DNA of 9,682 nt from Sphingomonadaceae bacterium. GTDB lineage: Bacteria > Pseudomonadota > Alphaproteobacteria > Sphingomonadales > Sphingomonadaceae. Position 1 is the stretch's first letter. The number at the start of each line of letters is the position of its first letter. Made by a program: the position numbers and the translations under genes. Under the pieces are notes generated by a model that had not been told where the DNA came from, ran no database searches, and was given only the letters and a program-made list of their open reading frames with translations. Of the stretch, positions 6,195 through 9,682 are shown piece by piece. The stretch spans positions 1-9,682 of the forward strand of contig CANEVG010000114.1 of NCBI GenBank assembly GCA_947442095.1, written 5' to 3'.

Positions 6195-7134
6195 GCCCCC
6201 GAATGTGCTTTCAGCCGATCGTGCCGGTGTGGCTGAAGCGGCGCGTGTGCTGGCTGGGGGCGGAACGGTCGCGGTGCCTACCGAGACCGTTTACGGGCTT
6301 GCCGCGCGCGCGGACAGCACCGAGGCGGTCGCGGCGATCTACCGCGCCAAGGGGCGGCCTGATTTCAACCCGCTGATCGTGCATGTGCCTGATCTGGCGG
6401 CGGCCGAGACGCTGGCGGTGTTCAATGTGCGGGCGCGTGCATTGGCGGCCGCGTTCTGGCCCGGCGCGTTGACCATGGTCCTGCCGCGCCGGGAGGCTGC
6501 GTCCTTGGCTTCAGCCGTCAGTGCTGGGTTGCCGAGTGTGGCGCTGCGCGTGCCGGCGCACCCGGTGATGCAGGCGCTGCTGCGCGCCACCGGGTTGCCG
6601 CTGGCGGCGCCTTCGGCCAATCGCAGCGGCGGCGTCAGCCCCACAAGCGCCGCGCATGTTTCAGGCTCGCTTGGCAGACGGGTTGATCTGATTCTCGATG
6701 GGGGGAGCACCGAGCAGGGCCTCGAATCAACCATCGTTGTGCTGCGGCCTGACGGTGGGTGGGCGATTCTGCGTCCGGGGCCGATTACCGAGGACGCGCT
6801 GCGAGCCGTCCTTGGCCCGCCTGGCCAAAGCGATACCGGCAAATCAGCGCAGATCGAGGCACCGGGGCAGTTGGCCAGCCACTATGCGCCGGGAAAGCCG
6901 GTGCGGCTGGGTGCGCTGGCAGCAGAGCCTGGAGAGTTCCTAATCGGTTTCGGAGCCGTGGCGGGGGTGGTTTCGCTGTCGGAAGCGGGTGATCTCGCGG
7001 AGGCGGCAGCGCGGCTCTATGCTTGCCTTCACTTGGCTGCGGATGGGATTGAGCCGCGCATTGCCGTAGCTCCTGTTCCCCACGAGGGAATCGGGGCCGC
7101 GATCAACGACCGCTTAGGGCGCGCCGCAACTTAA
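6181..7134 (+). CDS. tsaC: L-threonylcarbamoyladenylate synthase (TsaC/Sua5, long form)
   Basis: 317 residues. It makes threonylcarbamoyl-AMP from threonine, bicarbonate and ATP, the first step of t6A37 modification of ANN-reading tRNAs; TsaBDE complete the pathway elsewhere. The YrdC-type domain (about 12-210) has PTETVYGL (33-40), KGRPDFNPLIVH (57-68), APSANRSG (143-150) and LESTIV (181-186). The linker PGQLASHYAP (228-237) and a C-terminal Sua5 domain (238-317, rather short) mark the Sua5 long form rather than the YrdC-only TsaC form. The ATG at 6181 is the first possible start, since an in-frame TAG lies at 6169-6171. No good Shine-Dalgarno is visible. It ends tail to tail with the lipoprotein gene, sharing TTAA. 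Confidence 0.95.
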   Translation: MTTTKPPNVLSADRAGVAEAARVLAGGGTVAVPTETVYGLAARADSTEAVAAIYRAKGRPDFNPLIVHVPDLAAAETLAVFNVRARALAAAFWPGALTMVLPRREAASLASAVSAGLPSVALRVPAHPVMQALLRATGLPLAAPSANRSGGVSPTSAAHVSGSLGRRVDLILDGGSTEQGLESTIVVLRPDGGWAILRPGPITEDALRAVLGPPGQSDTGKSAQIEAPGQLASHYAPGKPVRLGALAAEPGEFLIGFGAVAGVVSLSEAGDLAEAAARLYACLHLAADGIEPRIAVAPVPHEGIGAAINDRLGRAAT

Positions 7135-7454
7135 CGCTCGGAGCGTAAGGCTGCGATTTCGCCGCTGATCTGGCTGGCTTCGGAGCAGGCCGCCGTTTCG
7201 CCCCGGTTACAGGCGTCCATCTGGCGGTTGTACCGCTTCTGCAGTTTGCGCACCCTCTCGTCATTCTTGCGCATGCGGCGGCCACGGTTCTCGTCGGCCT
7301 CGGACTGGCTGGTGGTTGCCAGATCGACTGCCCGCGAGCCCACGCGGAGAGGGGCGGCGGCGATGCTGGTGGCCGTGCTCAAGGCCGCTTGCGCGAGGCA
7401 GCCCGACACAGTGAGAGCCATCAGCGGGCCCAGAAGTGGCAGGAAGCGAGGCAA
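7131..7454 (-). CDS. Small putative lipoprotein, unknown function
   Basis: About 107 residues from a TTG at 7452-7454, which is preceded by AAAGG with 8-base spacing. From there MPRFLPLLGPLMALTVSGC forms a short lipoprotein signal with lipobox VSGC and lipid-anchor Cys19. The only ATG nearby (7419-7421) lies just 7 residues before the Cys and would destroy the signal. An upstream GTG (7476-7478) giving a longer n-region with Arg-Lys is the alternative. The mature part has an Ala/Ser-rich start, then a strongly charged, probably coiled-coil segment (EADENRGRRMRKNDERVRKL), a MDACNRGETAACSEA motif with two cysteines 8 residues apart, and a helical end. I do not recognise the family. A longer in-frame extension up to 7850 runs into carD and is not real. 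Confidence 0.65.
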   Translation of the reverse strand: MPRFLPLLGPLMALTVSGCLAQAALSTATSIAAAPLRVGSRAVDLATTSQSEADENRGRRMRKNDERVRKLQKRYNRQMDACNRGETAACSEASQISGEIAALRSER

Positions 7455-7481
7455 GATAGCGGCCTTTCGCGTTGGCACCAC

Positions 7482-7500
7482 GCCCTTAACGCAAAAGGGC
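7482..7500. repeat. Hairpin-forming repeat upstream of the lipoprotein gene
   Basis: GCCCTT (7482-7487) and AAGGGC (7495-7500) form a 6-bp stem with a 7-base loop. On the minus strand the second arm carries AAGGG, immediately before the GTG codons at 7476-7481 and about 28 bases before the TTG start. It could affect ribosome access. A terminator role is doubtful because no T-run follows on either strand. Confidence 0.35.
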
Positions 7501-7545
7501 CTCTCTGGCCATGACTTGCACCGCGGCTTTCGGGATACTGATGCC

Positions 7546-7578
7546 AACAGAAAGGGCCGCCAGAGCGAACCGGCGGCC
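7546..7578 (-). terminator. Probable rho-independent terminator of carD
   Basis: On the minus strand GGCCGCCGG and CTGGCGGCC pair (9 bp including one G-U) around the loop TTCGCT, followed by CTTTCTGTT. It starts 24 bases after the carD stop. The T-run is broken, so efficiency is uncertain. Confidence 0.6.
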
Positions 7579-7602
7579 TCCTGCTGCTGCAAGCCTGTCG
7601 GA

Positions 7603-8127
7603 TCAGGCCGTTTCGTAGTACTTGGGCGCGTGCTCATTGAGGATCGCAAGGATCTTCTTGAGCGCGGCTGGCTCGTCGGTCTTTTCCATGGCCGCCAGCT
7701 CGCGGGCGAGGCGCGAGGACGCGGCCTCGAAGATCTGGCGTTCGGAATAGCTCTGTTCGGGCTGGTCGTCGGCGCGGAACAGGTCACGGGTAACTTCCGC
7801 GATCGAGACGAGATCGCCGGAATTGATCTTGGCTTCGTATTCCTGGGCACGGCGCGACCACATGGTGCGCTTGACCTTGGGCTTACCCTTGAGAGTGTCG
7901 AGCGCCTCGCGTAGCGTCTTGTCGGACGAAAGCTTGCGCATGCCGATGGCTTCGACTTTGTTGACCGGAACGCGCAGGGTCATGCGTTCTTTTTCGAAGC
8001 GCAGCACATAAAGCTGCAACTTCATTCCAGCGATTTCCTCGTTCTGCAGTTCCACCACACGGCCAACACCGTGCTTCGGATAGACCACGTAATCCCCAAC
8101 ATCGAAGGCAAGTGCCTTGGTCGCCAT
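7603..8127 (-). CDS. carD: CarD/CdnL family RNA polymerase-binding transcription regulator
   Basis: 174 residues. CarD/CdnL proteins bind the RNA polymerase beta subunit and stabilise open complexes at rRNA and growth-related promoters. Residues 8-58 (FDVGDYVVYPKHGVGRVVEL... LRVPVNKVEAIGMR) are the Tudor-like RNAP-interaction domain. The helical DNA-binding domain follows, with the conserved Trp90 in RTMWSRRAQEYEAKINSGDL that wedges at the -10 upstream edge in characterised homologues. The start is the ATG at 8125-8127 with AAAGGA 7 bases upstream. An in-frame ATG at 8220 would add 31 residues unlike the family. No partner gene follows; a terminator is at 7546-7578. Length is normal for alphaproteobacterial CdnL. 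Confidence 0.94.
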   Translation of the reverse strand: MATKALAFDVGDYVVYPKHGVGRVVELQNEEIAGMKLQLYVLRFEKERMTLRVPVNKVEAIGMRKLSSDKTLREALDTLKGKPKVKRTMWSRRAQEYEAKINSGDLVSIAEVTRDLFRADDQPEQSYSERQIFEAASSRLARELAAMEKTDEPAALKKILAILNEHAPKYYETA

Positions 8128-8165
8128 TGCATATCCTTTCGGTGCAGGACCTATACGAGCAAAGC

Positions 8166-8196
8166 GGGGCGGAACGCCCCCGGACAGCATTCCGGG
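8166..8196 (-). promoter_or_regulatory. Two overlapping hairpins shortly upstream of the carD ribosome site
   Basis: GGGGC/GCCCC (8166-8170, 8176-8180) and CCCGGA/TCCGGG (8179-8184, 8191-8196) share bases 8179-8180, so the stems cannot both form completely. They lie 39-69 bases before the carD ATG. The arrangement could tune carD translation or transcription, but there is no direct evidence. Confidence 0.35.
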
Positions 8197-8294
8197 CCCT
8201 TTGGGGGAGAGCTCCGGCAAACGACCGTCTATAAAACGCGGTCTACAAACAATGCGATCCGTTTGCCGTCTGTCCTGCTTTAACGTGTTGTCGG

Positions 8295-8323
8295 GCGAGG
8301 TGCGGAGCCTCTCCGTCCCTCGC
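8295..8323 (-). promoter_or_regulatory. Imperfect 29-base hairpin at the putative 5' end of carD mRNA
   Basis: Outer arms GCGAGG (8295-8300) and CCTCGC (8318-8323), inner arms CGGAG (8303-8307) and CTCCG (8311-8315), a 2-base internal mismatch and a 3-base loop. It sits immediately downstream of the candidate carD -10. Confidence 0.45.
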
Positions 8324-8325
8324 TT

Positions 8326-8344
8326 GGCTGCTTATATAGCAGCC
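8326..8344 (-). promoter_or_regulatory. Palindrome with embedded -10-like box, candidate carD promoter
   Basis: GGCTGCT and AGCAGCC arms (7 bp, perfect) flank TATAT. On the minus strand it holds TATAAG (8336-8331), five of six to TATAAT. The -35 is weak: TGGCAA at 8361-8356, three of six and with a 19-bp spacer. Initiation would be near 8324, giving a leader of about 200 bases. Confidence 0.4.
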
Positions 8345-8395
8345 CTGTCACAAAATTGCCAGACCCAAGGGGCGGTAAGCTCATGCTAAAAAGCC

Positions 8396-8413
8396 CTGAA
8401 TCGCCTGAATCGC
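8396..8413. repeat. 9-bp tandem duplication
   Basis: Two exact, adjacent copies of CTGAATCGC lie in the gene-free region downstream of fdxA. Probably a small slippage duplication; no function is evident. Confidence 0.6.
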
Positions 8414-8450
8414 CCGCAACACGCGTATCGGATCAGCCACAGAGACGAAT

Positions 8451-8789
8451 TCAGTCGCCCTCACCCGGCTCTGCCGAAAAGTACTTCTCGAACTTGCCTG
8501 CTTCACCCTTGAAGTCGTCCGCGTCTGCCGGCGCGTCCTTCTTGGTGGTGATGTTCGGCCATTCCGCCGAAAACTTGGTGTTCAGCTCAAGCCACTGTTC
8601 GAGCCCGCTTTCGGTATCGGGCAGGATAGCCTCGGCCGGGCATTCCGGTTCGCACACACCGCAGTCGATGCATTCGCTGGGATTGATCACCAGCATGTTC
8701 TCGCCCTCGTAGAAACAATCTACCGGACAGACCTCGACGCAGTCCATGAACTTGCAGCGAATGCAGGCGTCGGTAACGACATAGGTCAT
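8451..8789 (-). CDS. fdxA: 7Fe-8S ferredoxin FdxA
   Basis: 112 residues. A low-potential electron carrier in the cytosol with one [3Fe-4S] and one [4Fe-4S] cluster, like Azotobacter ferredoxin I. Cysteines match that pattern: Cys9, Cys17 and Cys50 for the 3Fe-4S cluster; Cys21, Cys40, Cys43 and Cys46 for the 4Fe-4S cluster. Cys12 and Cys25 are extra, as in the reference protein. Asp16 lies just before Cys17. The C-terminal extension (about 57-112, with LNTKFSAEWPNITTKKDAP) is typical. Its ATG overlaps the stop of the upstream S4 gene (ATGA), and GAGG lies about 11 bases upstream, so coupling may help initiation. The redox partner is unknown from context. Confidence 0.95.
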   Translation of the reverse strand: MTYVVTDACIRCKFMDCVEVCPVDCFYEGENMLVINPSECIDCGVCEPECPAEAILPDTESGLEQWLELNTKFSAEWPNITTKKDAPADADDFKGEAGKFEKYFSAEPGEGD

Positions 8790-9118
8790 GGCAGTGGCAA
8801 CCTCGTTTGGTCAGGTTCAGATCCCTGACCTGCTAGAGGGGCGCCCCCCGCTGCGTCAAGCACCTCATAACAGCTTCTGGCTTCTTCGGGAGGGCCGCGC
8901 CGTGAGGGGAGCCTGGCAAGCGCAATGACCCTTATGCCTGAGCGCAGCGGCAGCACCAGCACATCCCCGCAGCGCACGGCCGTGCTGGCCCGCTCGATCC
9001 GCCGACCGTTAAGCCGGATATGGCCCTCTCCCAGCCAATTCTGCGCGAGGCTGCGCGATCCGGCGAAGCGCAGGAACCAAAGCAGCTTGTCGATGCGCAG
9101 GGATTCGGCCGATCCCAT
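8786..9118 (-). CDS. S4-domain RNA-binding protein, HslR-like
   Basis: 110 residues. The S4 domain spans about residues 7-68 (LRIDKLLWFLRFAGSRSLAQ... GHIRLNGRRIERASTAVRCGDVL), closely like the HslR/Hsp15 heat-shock family that in E. coli binds 50S subunits carrying a stalled nascent chain. A basic, proline-rich tail follows (PSRRGPPEEARSCYEVL). The function here is inferred from family only, and no ribosome-rescue gene is nearby. Its ATG shares one base with the helicase stop (TGATG), and its stop overlaps the fdxA start, so all three are likely co-transcribed. Confidence 0.88.
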   Translation of the reverse strand: MGSAESLRIDKLLWFLRFAGSRSLAQNWLGEGHIRLNGRRIERASTAVRCGDVLVLPLRSGIRVIALARLPSRRGPPEEARSCYEVLDAAGGAPLAGQGSEPDQTRLPLP

Positions 9119-9682
9119 CAGCGGATCAGTTCGGCCAGAGCGGCAAAAGCGCCGGCAGGCGGTATGCGCAACGGTGTGGGGGGGCTTTCAGGTGCGCTGC
9201 GCGGTGGCCGCCAGTCCCACAGCGGCGGCGCGGGCGGACCGAACGCCCCATCTTGCAAGCCGCGGGCCATATGCGCCCTGAATCCGGCGGCGCGCAGCAA
9301 GGCGGCAAAGCCCGCTGTTGCCAGGCCCATCGACCGGGCCAGCGCCGGATCAAGATCATAGCGCCGTCCGGAAGCGGCAATACGCCGACGGTGCGCTGCC
9401 TGCAGAAGCTTTTCAGCCAGATCCACGCGAATCGACTGGACTGCAGCGCGGCGATACCCGGCAGTGGCCGCGCGGGCAGGGATGACCGGCGGCATGCCCG
9501 GCGGCGGCGCAGCGGGGCCGTATTCCCGAAGGTTGGCAAGCAAGCTCCACAGGCCGAGCGGTGCGGGGCGCAGAGCTGCGGGTACGAACAGATCGAGCGT
9601 GCCAGTCCGCACGCCGAGCCGGCGGAGCGATTCGCGCTGGCGGGTATCGAGCCGCTCCAGCTGCGCTGCATCACGCGGGAGA
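9118..9682 (-). CDS. Helicase-related protein, C-terminal part (5' end outside window)
   Basis: The frame is open to the window edge, giving 187 C-terminal residues; the GTG at 9612 is an internal codon, not the start. The motif domains lie off the window. The visible part (RRLGVRTGTLDLFVPAALRPAPLGLWSLLANL, then a Pro/Ala-rich region ending AFAALAELIR) resembles the C-terminal region of the large SUV3-like DExH helicases that precede the S4 and FdxA genes in alphaproteobacteria. The assignment therefore depends on this motif and on gene order, not on helicase motifs. It overlaps the S4 gene start by one base. Confidence 0.65.
   Translation of the reverse strand, partial: LPRDAAQLERLDTRQRESLRRLGVRTGTLDLFVPAALRPAPLGLWSLLANLREYGPAAPPPGMPPVIPARAATAGYRRAAVQSIRVDLAEKLLQAAHRRRIAASGRRYDLDPALARSMGLATAGFAALLRAAGFRAHMARGLQDGAFGPPAPPLWDWRPPRSAPESPPTPLRIPPAGAFAALAELIR

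Larger units (their letters stand above)
8128..8450. other. 323-bp gene-free region between fdxA and carD: carD leader and promoter
   Basis: No coding sequence is convincing on either strand; short open frames here lack family-like sequence. Contents, in the carD direction, are a 9-bp tandem repeat (8396-8413), an AT-centred palindrome at 8326-8344, a 29-base imperfect hairpin at 8295-8323, a GACCG/CGGTC repeat (8223-8227 and 8239-8243), and two abutting hairpins at 8166-8196. I see no clear fdxA terminator; GGCTTTTTAG at about 8386-8395 on the minus strand is T-rich but without a good stem. Confidence 0.6.

Noticed and set aside
7482..7500. Hairpin as terminator of tsaC
   Set aside because: It is about 350 bp beyond the tsaC stop, inside the region upstream of the facing gene, and lacks a T-run on the plus strand.
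7455..7850. N-terminal extension of the lipoprotein frame on the minus strand
   Set aside because: It would run into the carD coding region and across the carD terminator, and the translated extension is low-complexity (Pro/Arg/Ser). The lipobox fixes a downstream start.
8128..8220. In-frame upstream ATG adding 31 residues to CarD
   Set aside because: CarD proteins begin close to the FDVGDYVVYP motif, and the ATG at 8127 has a well-spaced AAAGGA. The extra residues resemble translated leader.
9610..9612. GTG as start of a 164-residue protein at the right end
   Set aside because: The frame stays open to the window edge, and the residues before the GTG continue the RRLGVRTG segment, so this is an internal codon of a truncated gene.
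1..9682. CRISPR array, insertion sequence, tRNA, rRNA or prophage
   Set aside because: No spaced repeats, no transposase or integrase, no cloverleaf-like or rRNA-like sequence was seen on either strand.

Overview
The window is ordinary high-GC chromosomal DNA, most likely from an alphaproteobacterium of the Sphingomonadales (Novosphingobium, Erythrobacter or Sphingopyxis type). This rests on protein style, on dense gene packing, and on the helicase / S4 protein / FdxA ferredoxin / CarD order at the right end, which I know from alphaproteobacteria. It is an inference; no rRNA marker is present. I see no tRNA, rRNA, insertion sequence, phage gene, CRISPR array or clear sign of recent transfer.

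Left part (1-2011): the end of a long-chain-type acyl-CoA dehydrogenase on the plus strand runs into a strong hairpin terminator. Two minus-strand genes follow: a secreted glycine-zipper protein and free methionine-(R)-sulfoxide reductase (msrC). Middle (2012-6133): a membrane-anchored sorbosone/glucose-dehydrogenase-like beta-propeller gene runs divergently from msrC and collides tail to tail with a minus-strand pair. That pair is a large FadE/DmdC-type acyl-CoA dehydrogenase followed by a DUF815 AAA+ ATPase, with overlapping stop and start codons.

Right part (6134-9682): tsaC/sua5, for tRNA t6A modification, is divergent from the acyl-CoA dehydrogenase across only 47 bp that hold a near-perfect palindrome. 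It ends tail to tail with a small, probably TTG-started lipoprotein gene. Then come carD (RNA polymerase-binding regulator), a 323-bp structured leader region, and a tightly coupled helicase-S4-fdxA series, all on the minus strand.

I found no convincing new multi-gene system. The better leads are small. The two acyl-CoA dehydrogenases carry the catalytic glutamate at the two alternative positions known in the superfamily. Two convergent gene pairs share a TTAA as both stop codons. Palindromes sit in three promoter regions, a lipoprotein start is easily missed, and the carD leader contains several hairpins.
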